Source: Bacteroidetes bacterium UBA4416 (lineage in GTDB: Bacteria; Bacteroidota; Bacteroidia; B-17B0; Aurantibacillaceae). Taken from it: a DNA stretch of 64,000 nt. A model generated the notes under the pieces. That model had not been told where the DNA came from. It saw nothing but the letters and a program-made list of their open reading frames with translations, and did not search any database. Below are positions 33,842 through 43,357 of the stretch, piece after piece. Within the stretch, counting starts at the first letter, position 1, and each line of letters begins with the position of its first letter. The position numbers and the translations under genes are program-made. The stretch lies in assembly GCA_002390745.1 (NCBI GenBank), contig DGQK01000051.1, positions 97,568 through 161,567 of the forward strand, in the 5' to 3' direction.

Positions 33842-35884
33842 CTATTTAATTTCTGAGCCATTATTGAAATCGGGTTTGGTGGAATTGACAAAACTTAATT
33901 CACCGGCAGCATTGGAAGCCATCAGGATCATGCCCTGGCTTTCGATGCCTTTGATCTTGCGTGGTGCGAGGTTGACGAGTACGCTCACGCGTTGCCCGAT
34001 AATATCTTCGGGTTTGTACCATTCGGCAATGCCGCTTACCACGGTGCGCGTATCGATGCCTACATCTATTTTCAGCTTCAGCAACTTATCGGTTTTCGGA
34101 ACGCGCTCGGCTTCCAGGATCGTACCTGTACGGATGTCCATCTTGCTGAAATCGTCGAAGCTGGTTTCCGGCTTGCTTTCCGGGATGGTAATGGTAACAT
34201 TGTTTTTCTTGCTTTGCTCCAGCTTATCGATCTGTGCCTGGATCTGCGCATCCTCGAACTTTGTAAACAAGTAGTCAATCTTCCCGCTGATCTTATGCCC
34301 GGCGTGAATGTTATTTGTATTCTTCGCGTGCGCCCATCTCAGCGGAGAAATGTTCAGCATTTTGAACAGCTTCTCACTGGTAAATGGTAAGAATGGCTCG
34401 CACACAATGGCAAGGTTCGTCGCGATCTGCGTGGCAATGTTCATAATAGTGCGTACACGCTTTTCGTCTGTTTTAATGAGCTTCCAGGGCTCGGTATCCG
34501 CTAAGTACTTGTTGCCAAGGCGGGCCAGGTTCATCACCTCGGCCAGTGCTTCCCTGAAGCGGAATTTTTCAATGGAGTCTGCGATCACATCCGGGAACTT
34601 ACGGAGCTCCTCCAGGATCAGCAAATCACTCTTGGTATATTCACTGGCTTCAGGAACAATGCCGTCGTGATTTTTGTTAGTGAGTACCAACACGCGATTC
34701 ACAAAATTACCAAATACAGAAACCAGCTCGCTATCGGTGCGTGTCTGAAAATCCTTCCAGGTAAAATCATTGTCTTTGGTTTCCGGCGCATTGGCACAAA
34801 GCATGTAGCGCAAATCGTCCTGCCTGTCTTTGAAATCAATCAAATACTCATGCAGCCACACAGCCCAGTTTTTGGAGGTGGAAATTTTATTGCCTTCGAG
34901 GTTCATGAACTCATTGGCAGGCACATTGTCCGGTACAATAAATTCGCCGTGTTCCATGAGCATGGCCGGGAAAATGATGCAGTGGAACACGATGTTATCC
35001 TTGCCAATGAAGTGGATCAGGCGTGTTTCCTTGTCTTTCCAGTACAGTTCCCAATCGTTTGGCCTCAGCTCCTTAGTTGCAGAGATGTAACCGATCGGTG
35101 CATCGAACCATACGTACAGTACTTTTCCTTCGGCACCTTCCACCGGCACGGGTACGCCCCAATCAAGGTCACGGGTCATAGCGCGTGGCTGTAAACCATC
35201 GCCGCTGTCGAGCCAGCTTTTGCATTGCCCGGTAACATTCGCTTTCCAGTCCTTATGTTGGTCGAGGTAAGCCTGGATCTTCGGTTGCAACTTATCCAAA
35301 GGAAGGAACCAGTTTTTGGTAAGTTTCAGCACAGGTTTGCTGCCGCTGAGTGTCGATTTTGGATTGATCAGATCAGTGGCATTCAGTGTGCTACCGCATT
35401 TTTCACACTGGTCGCCATAGGCGTTGGGATTGCCACACTTGGGGCAGGTTCCGATGATGAAACGATCGGAGAGAAACTGTTTGGCTTCTTCGTCATAATA
35501 TTGCTCGGTTACTTCTTCCGTAAAACCGCCTTTATCATACATTACTTTAAAAAAATCAGAAGCGGTTTCGTGATGTATGGGTTTAGAGGTACGGGAATAC
35601 ACATCGAACGAAATGCCGAACTCTTTGAAGGCATCGCCCATGATCTTGTGGTATTTGTCAACGATTTCTTTTGGAGTGGTGCCTTCTATTTTTGCACGGA
35701 TCGGAATCGCCGCGCCATGTTCATCGCTTCCGCAAATGAATAGCACATCTTCTCCCTTGCTTCTTTTGTACCTCACGTAGATATCGGAAGGGAGGTAGCA
35801 GCCTGCCAGGTGCCCAATGTGTAAAGGGCCGTTGGCGTAAGGCAATGCAGAAGTAACAAGTGTTCGTTTATAAGTAGCTGACAT
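33842..35884 (-). CDS. metG: Methionyl-tRNA synthetase
   Basis: 680 residues from ATG 35884 ([32 protein letters not shown] at 22-25). The single zinc knuckle reads [18 protein letters not shown]. The KMSKS loop is KISTSK within [13 protein letters not shown]. An anticodon-binding helical domain follows, and then a C-terminal EMAPII-like tRNA-binding domain ([32 protein letters not shown]). It charges tRNA-Met in the cytoplasm. The longer frame from 35935 adds 17 residues upstream of the conserved start and is not favoured. Confidence 0.97.
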   Translation of the reverse strand: MSATYKRTLVTSALPYANGPLHIGHLAGCYLPSDIYVRYKRSKGEDVLFICGSDEHGAAIPIRAKIEGTTPKEIVDKYHKIMGDAFKEFGISFDVYSRTSKPIHHETASDFFKVMYDKGGFTEEVTEQYYDEEAKQFLSDRFIIGTCPKCGNPNAYGDQCEKCGSTLNATDLINPKSTLSGSKPVLKLTKNWFLPLDKLQPKIQAYLDQHKDWKANVTGQCKSWLDSGDGLQPRAMTRDLDWGVPVPVEGAEGKVLYVWFDAPIGYISATKELRPNDWELYWKDKETRLIHFIGKDNIVFHCIIFPAMLMEHGEFIVPDNVPANEFMNLEGNKISTSKNWAVWLHEYLIDFKDRQDDLRYMLCANAPETKDNDFTWKDFQTRTDSELVSVFGNFVNRVLVLTNKNHDGIVPEASEYTKSDLLILEELRKFPDVIADSIEKFRFREALAEVMNLARLGNKYLADTEPWKLIKTDEKRVRTIMNIATQIATNLAIVCEPFLPFTSEKLFKMLNISPLRWAHAKNTNNIHAGHKISGKIDYLFTKFEDAQIQAQIDKLEQSKKNNVTITIPESKPETSFDDFSKMDIRTGTILEAERVPKTDKLLKLKIDVGIDTRTVVSGIAEWYKPEDIIGQRVSVLVNLAPRKIKGIESQGMILMASNAAGELSFVNSTKPDFNNGSEIK

Positions 35885-35962
35885 ATTGGTGGTTGAATGA
35901 GAAAAAAATGGTGTAAAATTGTGTAAAGATAGCATTTAAGTTTTATTTCATTAAACGGAATT

Positions 35963-36895
35963 ATGGTAAATCAGAGTAAAGAGATCTGGAAGCAGATAAG
36001 CTCGCTGAAAGGTAAAACTACCAGGAATTATGCGGTTTCCAACCAGGGGCGCCTGGCATCTTACGGAAAGGATCTGAAAGACAAATTATTGTTAAAACCC
36101 CATTTGAACGGGGGCTTTCCTTTGATTTCGGTTAACAGTAACGGGAAATCCAAAGCGCTCTTCGTTCACAATGCGGTGGCGGAAGCTTTTTTGAAAAAGC
36201 GGAATTCCAAATGCGATTATGTGATCCATCTCGACCATAACAAGGCCAACAATGAAGCGGCTAACCTCAAATGGGTGACGCAGCAGGAACAGATCGAGCA
36301 TAACAAGAAAAGCCCTTTAGTGCGGGAAGCCATTGCCCGCAAGGTACATCGTGGTGCTACTGCCAAAAAGCTGAATGAGAAAAAAGTCATGCAACTCAAA
36401 AAGGAATTGTGGGACCCGAAACGCAAGCTGACATTCAAAAAGCTGGCTGAAAAATACGGCATTGCCGAAATGAACCTGTACCGCATCAAGAGCGGCGAAA
36501 TGTGGTTTCATGTGCATGTGGAGGGCGAGCCCGTATTTGCAAAATACAAGGAGCAGCTGAAGAATATTGAGCTTCGCAATAAAAAAGAAGCCAAAGAAAC
36601 GGCACAGAAAGTAGCATCGAATGCCTCAGCCACGAGAGCGCCGGGCGCGACAGCTGCCAAAGTAAAAACAGCAAAAGCCTCAAAGGCTGCAAAAAACAGC
36701 ATAGAGCCCCAAAAAGCCAGGGCAGAAAAAAAGAAAGAGGCGAAGCCTGCTCCGGGCAAGAAGCTGAAAAAGAGTCAGGGACCGGGACTGACCGAAACTT
36801 CAGCCAGAAAGGAGAAGAAGAAGAAGAAAAAAAGCGTTTCGGCTGGCTCAGCGGATAAAAAGAAAAAGAAGCACAAAAAAGGAAAAAAGAAATAA
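35963..36895 (+). CDS. NUMOD4/HNH endonuclease-like protein with HTH and Lys-rich tail
   Basis: 310 residues. Residues about 8-55 are a NUMOD4 domain (EIWKQISSLKGKTTRNYAVSNQGRLASY). An HNH-type motif follows at about 90-110 (VIHLDHNKANNEAANLKWVT) with His, Asp and paired Asn in place. A helix-turn-helix segment (TFKKLAEKYGIAEMNLYRIKSGEMW) resembles those of homing-type nucleases. From about residue 195 the protein is Lys/Ala-rich and ends in runs of lysine. The gene lies between metG and ldcA with no mobile element borders. It could be a stray HNH nuclease or a chromosomal DNA-binding protein. Confidence 0.8.
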   Translation: MVNQSKEIWKQISSLKGKTTRNYAVSNQGRLASYGKDLKDKLLLKPHLNGGFPLISVNSNGKSKALFVHNAVAEAFLKKRNSKCDYVIHLDHNKANNEAANLKWVTQQEQIEHNKKSPLVREAIARKVHRGATAKKLNEKKVMQLKKELWDPKRKLTFKKLAEKYGIAEMNLYRIKSGEMWFHVHVEGEPVFAKYKEQLKNIELRNKKEAKETAQKVASNASATRAPGATAAKVKTAKASKAAKNSIEPQKARAEKKKEAKPAPGKKLKKSQGPGLTETSARKEKKKKKKSVSAGSADKKKKKHKKGKKK

Positions 36896-36896
36896 C

Positions 36897-37790
36897 ATGA
36901 TACAACCTGCGTATTTGAAACAGGGCGATAAGGTGGCAATCATCGCAACGGCCCGTAAGATAAGCCGGGAGGAACTACAGGCGGCCGTGACTTTTTTAGA
37001 AAGTTACGGCCTTTCTGTTGTATTCGGGAAGCACTTGTTTGCGATCGAGAATCAGTATGCCGGCAGCGATGCACAGCGTGCGGAGGACCTTCAATGGGCC
37101 CTCGATGAGGCGGAGATCAGAGCCGTATTTATAGCGCGTGGTGGTTACGGAACCATACGCCTGATGGATTCTATTGATTTCAGAGGCTTCCTGGAAGCAC
37201 CGAAATGGATTGTTGGTTACAGTGATATTACAGTGTTGCACAGTGCCATTCATAAGCAGGGAGTAGAAACACTTCACGCCACGATGCCCATTAATTTTTA
37301 TAAGGACGAGGAAGCCACGCGCAGCATGATGCAGGCGCTGATGGGCGGATTGAACTACACAACAGCTCCGCCACATCCCCTGAACAGAAAGGGAAAGGCA
37401 GGAGGAGAGATGGTTGGAGGAAACCTGTCTTTGATCTATTCCTTATCGGGAACAAAATATGACATCGACACAGCCGGAAAAATTTTATTCATCGAAGACC
37501 TGGACGAATACCTGTACCATATTGACAGGATGATGATGCAGCTGAAATTGTCTGGGAAGCTCGAAAAGCTTTCTGGGCTTGCGGTTGGCGGCATGACGGA
37601 TATGAAGGACAACCTGGTGCCTTTCGGAAAAACGGCCGAGGAGATCATCCTCGATGCGGTGAAAGAGTATCATTTTCCTGTATGCTTTCATTTTCCAGCC
37701 GGGCACGTTGATAAGAACATGGCACTCTGTATGGGTAGGAAAACCAAGCTGGAAGTCCATGCGGATTCTGTATCTTTGTCCTACGAGTAA
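36897..37790 (+). CDS. ldcA: LD-carboxypeptidase (S66 family)
   Basis: 297 residues with the full S66 catalytic set: nucleophile Ser109 in VGYSDIT, Glu200 in FIEDLDEYLYHIDR, and His270 in FPAGHVDKN. The GGYGTIRLMDSID and GGNLSLIYSLSGT segments are also conserved. The enzyme removes the terminal D-Ala from murein tetrapeptides during peptidoglycan recycling in the cytoplasm; the same fold includes microcin-immunity MccF proteins. Its ATG starts one base after the stop of the HNH gene, so the two are likely co-transcribed. Confidence 0.93.
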   Translation: MIQPAYLKQGDKVAIIATARKISREELQAAVTFLESYGLSVVFGKHLFAIENQYAGSDAQRAEDLQWALDEAEIRAVFIARGGYGTIRLMDSIDFRGFLEAPKWIVGYSDITVLHSAIHKQGVETLHATMPINFYKDEEATRSMMQALMGGLNYTTAPPHPLNRKGKAGGEMVGGNLSLIYSLSGTKYDIDTAGKILFIEDLDEYLYHIDRMMMQLKLSGKLEKLSGLAVGGMTDMKDNLVPFGKTAEEIILDAVKEYHFPVCFHFPAGHVDKNMALCMGRKTKLEVHADSVSLSYE

Positions 37791-37802
37791 AAGAATGCAA
37801 TT

Positions 37803-37848
37803 GGTTTCGATAGCCTCAACCATCGATGTGTTGACTGAGGTTCTCGAA
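37803..37848. repeat. REP-like element family B, copy 2 (full palindrome)
   Basis: ggtttcgatagcctcaacca followed by the inverted arm gttgactgaggttctcgaa, with the centre near 37826. The left arm matches 21655-21684. The right arm is an imperfect reverse complement. Confidence 0.55.
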
Positions 37849-37907
37849 GTCAACAGCGATGAATTAAATATTTCCGCATTCCGAATCATATTTAACCAAG
37901 AAAATGA

Positions 37908-38708
37908 ATGTTCTGTAAAACCAACGACGATTTAAACCTCTACTACGAAATCCATGGCAATGAACAGGCCACGGAAACCATCGTGTTCCTGAACGGACTC
38001 TCGCAGTCTACTATTTCCTGGATCCTCACGCTTCCCTATTTCAAAAGCGATTACCGCATCGTGCTCATGGATTTCATCTTCCAGGGCAAAAGCGATAAGA
38101 AGGGCGAGTGGCGCAGCTTCGACCAGCATGCGCAGGACCTGCTGGCTTTGCTCGATCATTTGAAGGTTCAGAAACCTGTCATTGCCGGCTTGTCATACGG
38201 AAGCATGGTGGCGCAACACTTCGCCGTGAATTTCCCCGGGCGGTTATCGAAGCTTCTCCTCATGGCTACCTTTGCCCATAAAACACCTTACTACGAGGCT
38301 ATTGAGCTCTCCTGGTGGCGTGCGCTTGAGCTGGGCGGCTATAACCTCATGCTCGACATTATGCTGCCGACCGTGCTGAGTGAAGGCTATTTTTCGAAGC
38401 CACTGATGCCGATCGACCTCATGAAGCAGGCGCGGCAGGATGCGCAGGCCGATCCTCAATCCCTGTTCAAGCTGATGAAGGCAACCAAAGAGCGTCCCGA
38501 TTACAGGCCCGAGCTTAAGAAGATCAAAGCGCCAACCCTGGTGATCCAGGGCGAGAAGGACATGTTGCTGCCGGTGCACCTCGCCAATGAAGTGGCGAAA
38601 GCCATACCGGGTGCCAGGCTCGAAATTATTCCGAATGCCGGCCACACGCTCAACCTGGAGGCGGTGCCCCAGATGTGCGCGCTCATCAGGACTTTTCTGC
38701 AAGGCTGA
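37908..38708 (+). CDS. Alpha/beta hydrolase
   Basis: 266 residues with the classic fold markers: oxyanion region IVFLNGLSQSTISW, nucleophile elbow GLSYGS with Ser96, acid in APTLVIQGEKDMLLP, and catalytic His in PNAGHTLNLE near residue 247. It is related to 3-oxoadipate enol-lactonase or MenH-like and esterase proteins, but the substrate cannot be assigned. ATG 37908 gives the best N-terminus. It is a single gene. Confidence 0.9.
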   Translation: MFCKTNDDLNLYYEIHGNEQATETIVFLNGLSQSTISWILTLPYFKSDYRIVLMDFIFQGKSDKKGEWRSFDQHAQDLLALLDHLKVQKPVIAGLSYGSMVAQHFAVNFPGRLSKLLLMATFAHKTPYYEAIELSWWRALELGGYNLMLDIMLPTVLSEGYFSKPLMPIDLMKQARQDAQADPQSLFKLMKATKERPDYRPELKKIKAPTLVIQGEKDMLLPVHLANEVAKAIPGARLEIIPNAGHTLNLEAVPQMCALIRTFLQG

Positions 38709-38819
38709 GAGGCAAATGGAACGCATCTGTCCGAATGAACATGCGTTGAGGCCTGGATGCCGCGGATAGAACGGAATTGGTCCCGGATGAAAATAAGAAC
38801 GAAAAACCAAAGGCCTCCT

Positions 38820-38858
38820 TCTCTCTCTGTTTCTTTGTGACTCCGTGGTGATCTCGTT
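38820..38858. repeat. Possible CTCTGTG/TTTGTG-type intergenic repeat
   Basis: tctctctgtttctttgtgac followed by tccgtggtga resembles TCT-CTGTG-type strings that I recall from intergenic regions of several bacterial phyla. Evidence is weak and from memory. Confidence 0.3.
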
Positions 38859-38906
38859 TTCCATGCCCTCTATGGTTTTAATACGGCAAAATCCATAATT
38901 AATTTC

Positions 38907-38914
38907 TATTTTTG
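38907..38914 (+). promoter_or_regulatory. Putative -7 element of tyrS
   Basis: TATTTTTG, 20 bases before the tyrS ATG. Confidence 0.5.
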
Positions 38915-38933
38915 ACCTTCAGTTTTTTTAACC

Positions 38934-40220
38934 ATGAGCACACATTTTATAGAAGAGTTACGATGGAGAGGCATTCTGCATGACATCATGCCCGGCACGG
39001 AAGACGTATTGGCAAAAGGAATAACCACCGGTTATATCGGATTTGATCCTACGGCCGATAGTTTGCATGTGGGCAGCCTGGCGCAGATCATGACACTGGT
39101 CCGTTTCCAGAAGGCAGGTCACAAACCCTTAGCCCTTGTAGGTGGCGCCACCGGTATGGTGGGCGACCCGAGCGGAAAATCGGCGGAGCGCAACCTACTC
39201 GACAATGCCACGCTCGACCGGAATGTGGAAGGCATCAAAAAGCAGCTGAGCAAATTCCTGGAGTTCAATGATTCGCCGACAGGGGCGGAGCTGGTCAATA
39301 ATTACGATTGGTTCAAGGAGTTTTCATTTCTCGATTTTATCCGGGACGCGGGCAAGCACATTACCGTGAATTATATGATGGCAAAGGATTCGGTGAAGAA
39401 CCGCATTACCGGCGACACAGGTATGTCCTTCACCGAGTTCAGCTACCAGCTGATCCAGGGCTACGACTTCTACTACTTATGGAAAGAGAAGAACTGCCTG
39501 CTGCAAATGGGTGGCAGCGACCAGTGGGGGAATATTACCACCGGCACGGAATTCATCAGGCGTAAGGCCGGCGGAGAGGCTTTTGCGTTGACGACCCAGC
39601 TTATCAAAAAATCAGACGGAACTAAATTCGGGAAATCGGAAGGCGGGAATATCTGGCTGGATCCGGAAAAAACCTCCCCTTACAAGTTCCATCAGTTCTG
39701 GCTTAATGTGAGCGACGAGGATGCGAAATCCTACATACGCATTTTTACGATGCTTGGCAGGGAAGAGATTGAAGCATTGGAAGTAAAGCATGATGCAGCG
39801 CCGCATGAGCGCCATTTGCAAAAAGCACTGGCCAACGAGATCACCGAAAGGGTTCACAACGCGGATGCCCTGAAAGGCGCCATTGCCACGGCGGAATTTC
39901 TGTTCAAAGGGAAAGCGGAAGAGCTGGCAACACTGGATGCCAGCGCTTTCGAAAAACTCCTGGGTGGCATCGACACCTTTGAAGTGAACAGGGCGGATCT
40001 TGAAAACGGCATCAACCTCGTGGATCTGTTAGTGGAAAAGGCCTTTGTATTTCCGAGTAAGACCGAAGCCCGAAAAATGGTAACGGGAAATGCCGTGAGC
40101 TTAAACAAAACAAAAGTCAATGATGTGGCCATGCAATTAAATGTATCAAGCTTCACACATGGCAAATACCTTCTTGTGGGAAAAGGCAGAAGAGATAATT
40201 ATTTAGTAAAACTGGTATAA
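38934..40220 (+). CDS. tyrS: Tyrosyl-tRNA synthetase
   Basis: 428 residues. The class I signatures are HVGS at 45-48 (after GFDPTADSL) and KFGKS at 231-235. The tyrosine-binding YQLIQGYDFYYL and GGSDQWGNITTG segments are also present. The C-terminal ~80 residues form an S4-like RNA-binding domain (VFPSKTEARKMVTGNAVSLN, GKYLLVGKGRRDNYLVKL). It charges tRNA-Tyr. Length and domains are normal for the TyrRS-1 type. Confidence 0.97.
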   Translation: MSTHFIEELRWRGILHDIMPGTEDVLAKGITTGYIGFDPTADSLHVGSLAQIMTLVRFQKAGHKPLALVGGATGMVGDPSGKSAERNLLDNATLDRNVEGIKKQLSKFLEFNDSPTGAELVNNYDWFKEFSFLDFIRDAGKHITVNYMMAKDSVKNRITGDTGMSFTEFSYQLIQGYDFYYLWKEKNCLLQMGGSDQWGNITTGTEFIRRKAGGEAFALTTQLIKKSDGTKFGKSEGGNIWLDPEKTSPYKFHQFWLNVSDEDAKSYIRIFTMLGREEIEALEVKHDAAPHERHLQKALANEITERVHNADALKGAIATAEFLFKGKAEELATLDASAFEKLLGGIDTFEVNRADLENGINLVDLLVEKAFVFPSKTEARKMVTGNAVSLNKTKVNDVAMQLNVSSFTHGKYLLVGKGRRDNYLVKLV

Positions 40221-40321
40221 GGATTGATTCAACGGCTAATGACGGCTTGTCATACGGATATACCAGGCATACCCGGCAATGTTCGAATAGATTGGCATAT
40301 GCGTGATTAATTAAAAGTAAG

Positions 40322-40720
40322 ATGATTAAAGATATCGTATTTCCGGAAGTAGAAGACATTGCGGTGGCCATTGTTCAGGAGCATGAAGGCCTTGATGAAT
40401 ATGCCGTGTACCTGGTCAACCTGAAGTTCGCCTCCATTCACAATGTGCTGGTGACCTCTACCGGTTACGGGCTCATCAACGAAGAGCAGCGCAAAACAAG
40501 CACCCTTCGCCATTTCTTTGACGAGATCAAACAGCACGATTACATCCAGATAGAGCCGATCACAAAAGAAGTGTTTGGCCTGAGCAATGAGTACTGGGTA
40601 AGCTTCACGCTCAACGATCAGCTGCTCGATAAAAAATTCATCTTTTTGCCGGAGACCATTGTGCCCGGGAATTTCGTGACGGTGCCCGTGATTAATAAAA
40701 AGGGCGTTCTCATCAAATAA
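40322..40720 (+). CDS. Conserved hypothetical protein (Bacteroidota)
   Basis: 132 residues, without signal peptide or membrane segment. It begins MIKDIVFPEVEDIAVAIVQE and contains LRHFFDEIKQHDYIQIEPITKEVFGLSNEYWVSFTLND, suggesting an alpha/beta cytoplasmic protein. I recall similar short proteins as hypothetical in Bacteroidota, but no function is known to me. It follows tyrS by 102 bases on the same strand. Confidence 0.75.
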   Translation: MIKDIVFPEVEDIAVAIVQEHEGLDEYAVYLVNLKFASIHNVLVTSTGYGLINEEQRKTSTLRHFFDEIKQHDYIQIEPITKEVFGLSNEYWVSFTLNDQLLDKKFIFLPETIVPGNFVTVPVINKKGVLIK

Positions 40721-40815
40721 ATTCTGCGTCCTCAACAGAGAATCGTGCAAAGTGCTGCGATCCAAACCAAACACCTTAGCGACCGTTTTTCCATAAGTTT
40801 GAGATAATTAAAATT

Positions 40816-40945
40816 CTGGGCGTGTCCCCGTCCAGAGAGAAAGCGGGACGGGGTCAGGCTATCACTCCAATCTTTTTGCCGGCCACCGGGCGCAATCGAA
40901 GTGCTGGCAAAAAGGATTTTCGTTCTATCCTTCACGCGGCTTAGC
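40816..40945. repeat. Palindromic intergenic element with two hairpins, Bacteroidota type
   Basis: A first hairpin pairs CCCCGTCC (40826-40833) with GGACGGGG (40846-40853). A second pairs CTTTTTGCC (40872-40880) with GGCAAAAAG (40906-40914). The framework gggcgt-cccc...ggggtcaggctatc...ctttttgcc...cgttctatccttcacgc resembles a dispersed element that I recall from many Bacteroidota intergenic regions. The rest of the 40721-41107 gap shows no coding frame. Confidence 0.6.
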
Positions 40946-41107
40946 TTGAAATTTCGAATGGAGCAATCATTTGAGGAAATTGCTGCGCCAGGCACTGTGA
41001 TAACAAACTTCTTAAATTAGACGTATTAGCCCTTTTGAGGGACAATTCTTTTGGTACCAATGAAGGAAAATCCCTATATTTAATACCTTAAGAATTAGCG
41101 TTTCTAC

Positions 41108-43201
41108 ATGGCCACGATAACCTTTGAATCAACCTCTGTGAATACAAAAATACCAATCGATACACTCAGAAAAGCTTACACCCTGATGTGTACCGCCAAA
41201 AGTATGGCGGAGCTTTATGAGGCAAATAAAGAAATCACTGCGAAATACGTTCATGCCACTTCCCGCGGCCATGAAGCCATTCAGCTAGCCCTGGGTTTGC
41301 AATTGCTTCCCCAGGATTTTGTAAGCCCCTATTACCGCGACGACAGTATCCTTCTGGCTATTGGCATGACGCCTTTCGAGCTGATGCTCCAATTGCTGGC
41401 CAAACGCAACGATCCATTTTCCGGAGGCAGGACCTATTACTCGCACCCGAGCCTGCGCCGCGACGATATGCCTAAGATCCCTCATCAGAGCAGCGCAACG
41501 GGCATGCAGGCCATTCCTACAACAGGCATTGCGATGGGGATGCAATACCTTGAGTTGAATAAATTGCAAAAGGATTTCGGCGGAAAAAACCCGGTGTCGG
41601 TGTGTTCGCTGGGAGATGCCAGCTGCACAGAAGGCGAGGTGGCAGAAGCTTTCCAGATGGCAGCCCTTAAAAAACTACCGATCTTATATTTAGTGCAAGA
41701 TAACGAGTGGGATATTTCGGCGCATGCCAGCGAGATCCGCTCACAGGATATTACCGATTATGCGCGGGGCTTCAAAGGCCTCGAAACACGCACCATCGAC
41801 GGCACCGACTTTATCAGTTCTTACAATACCGTTCAGGAATGCCTGGAGATTATCCGCAAAGAGCGCCGCCCGATGCTGATCCATGCAAAAGTGCCTTTAC
41901 TGAACCACCATACATCCGGTGTGCGCAAGGAGTGGTACAGGCACGACCTGGAGGATGCTGCCAAACGCGATCCATTGCCACGCTTAAGAAACCAGCTCAT
42001 CATTGCAGGCATCGAAGCGGGAGAGCTGAAGAAAATAGAGGAAGAGGCGGTAGCCTACGTGGAAGCGGAATATCAGAAAGCCTTGCTGGAAGAAGATCCG
42101 CGCCCGGAAGACCTCTTCCTGCATGAATTTGCAGAAAGCCCCATCACTGAGGAAAAAGGGAACCGCGAGCCCGAAGGCAAGGAGCGGACCGTTATGGTGG
42201 ATAGCGCCTTATTTGCGATCCGTGAGCTGATGGAAAAACACCCGGAAGCCTTACTGTACGGGCAGGATGTTGGTAAGCGCTTAGGCGGGGTGTTCCGCGA
42301 AGCCGCTACCCTGGCGCAAAAATTTGGCGACGATCGCGTATTCAACACGCCGATCCAGGAAGCCTTTATCATAGGAAGCACCGTGGGAATGAGCGCAGTA
42401 GGCTTAAAGCCTATTGTAGAAGTTCAGTTTGCCGATTACATCTGGCCGGGCTTAAATCAATTGTTTACAGAGGTGAGCCGTTCCTGCTTTTTGAGTAACG
42501 GAAAATGGCCGGTCAGCTGTGTTATCCGTGTGCCTATCGGTGCTTATGGAAGCGGCGGGCCTTACCACTCCAGTTCTGTGGAGAGCGTGCTGGCCAATAT
42601 CAAAGGAATTAAAATTGCTTACCCAAGTACCGGTGCCGATCTTAAAGGCCTGATGAAATCGGCTTTCTACGATCCGAATCCTGTGGTGATGCTCGAACAT
42701 AAAGGCCTTTACTGGAGCAAGATCAAAGGCACGGAAGATGCCAAAACCATCGAGCCGGACGAAGATTACGTGATCCCTTTCGGGAAAGCGCGTACCGTTC
42801 AGCAGGCTTCGGAAGAAAACCTTTCCAAAGGCAGGACGCTGACCGTTATCACCTACGGTATGGGTGTATACTGGGCAAAGAGCGCCGCTAAGAAATTTGA
42901 AGGGCAGGTGGAGATCATCGACCTGCGTACCCTTGCGCCGATCGACGAGCAGGCGATCTTTGAAAGTGCTTCCAGGCACGGAAAATGCATGGTGCTCACG
43001 GAAGAGCCTGTTTACAACGGTTTCGCCCAAAGCATCGCTTCCCGCATTTCGCAAGCCTGCTTCCAAAAACTGGATGCCCCGGTGAGGGTGATAGGCGCTG
43101 AAAATTTACCGGCCATACCGCTGAATTCGACACTCGAGAAAACCATGCTGCCGAATGCCGATAAGGTGGAAATCGCCATCCAGGAACTATTGAATTACTA
43201 A
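41108..43201 (+). CDS. Fused 2-oxoacid dehydrogenase E1 alpha/beta subunits
   Basis: 697 residues combining both E1 subunits. The alpha part (about 20-345) has the thiamine diphosphate motif beginning GDASCTEGEVAEAF at 169 and ending at Asn199. The beta part (about 365-697) has LYGQDVGKRLGGVFREAATL, the EVQFADYIWPGLNQL segment and the C-terminal transketolase-like LTVITYGMGVYWAKSA and VIDLRTLAPID strands. Such fusions are frequent in Bacteroidota and act as the decarboxylating component of branched-chain 2-oxoacid or pyruvate-type complexes. E2 and E3 are not adjacent, so the substrate is not determined. Confidence 0.93.
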   Translation: MATITFESTSVNTKIPIDTLRKAYTLMCTAKSMAELYEANKEITAKYVHATSRGHEAIQLALGLQLLPQDFVSPYYRDDSILLAIGMTPFELMLQLLAKRNDPFSGGRTYYSHPSLRRDDMPKIPHQSSATGMQAIPTTGIAMGMQYLELNKLQKDFGGKNPVSVCSLGDASCTEGEVAEAFQMAALKKLPILYLVQDNEWDISAHASEIRSQDITDYARGFKGLETRTIDGTDFISSYNTVQECLEIIRKERRPMLIHAKVPLLNHHTSGVRKEWYRHDLEDAAKRDPLPRLRNQLIIAGIEAGELKKIEEEAVAYVEAEYQKALLEEDPRPEDLFLHEFAESPITEEKGNREPEGKERTVMVDSALFAIRELMEKHPEALLYGQDVGKRLGGVFREAATLAQKFGDDRVFNTPIQEAFIIGSTVGMSAVGLKPIVEVQFADYIWPGLNQLFTEVSRSCFLSNGKWPVSCVIRVPIGAYGSGGPYHSSSVESVLANIKGIKIAYPSTGADLKGLMKSAFYDPNPVVMLEHKGLYWSKIKGTEDAKTIEPDEDYVIPFGKARTVQQASEENLSKGRTLTVITYGMGVYWAKSAAKKFEGQVEIIDLRTLAPIDEQAIFESASRHGKCMVLTEEPVYNGFAQSIASRISQACFQKLDAPVRVIGAENLPAIPLNSTLEKTMLPNADKVEIAIQELLNY

Positions 43202-43205
43202 AATT

Positions 43206-43239
43206 AAAAGGGATTACAATTTGTAATCCCTTTTTTTTT
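43206..43239 (+). terminator. Rho-independent terminator after E1 gene
   Basis: AAAAGGGATTACAA and TTGTAATCCCTTTT form a near-perfect stem, followed by more T residues. It starts five bases after the stop codon. Confidence 0.9.
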
Positions 43240-43357
43240 ATAGAGCACATTCAGATGTTCAGGGTCAATATGTTCCCTGCTTGCCCCGAACGGACGCTGG
43301 ATATATTTTTGTTGCTTTGGGCGAAGTCAGGATGTGTTCTGGCCGATAGCTAAGTCA

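Noticed and set aside
35963..36895. Group I intron or intein homing site around the HNH protein
   Set aside because: Flanking genes metG and ldcA are complete and uninterrupted, and there is no intron-like structure at the borders.
41108..43201. E1 alpha/beta fusion as a novel architecture
   Set aside because: Fused E1 subunits are already common in Bacteroidota.
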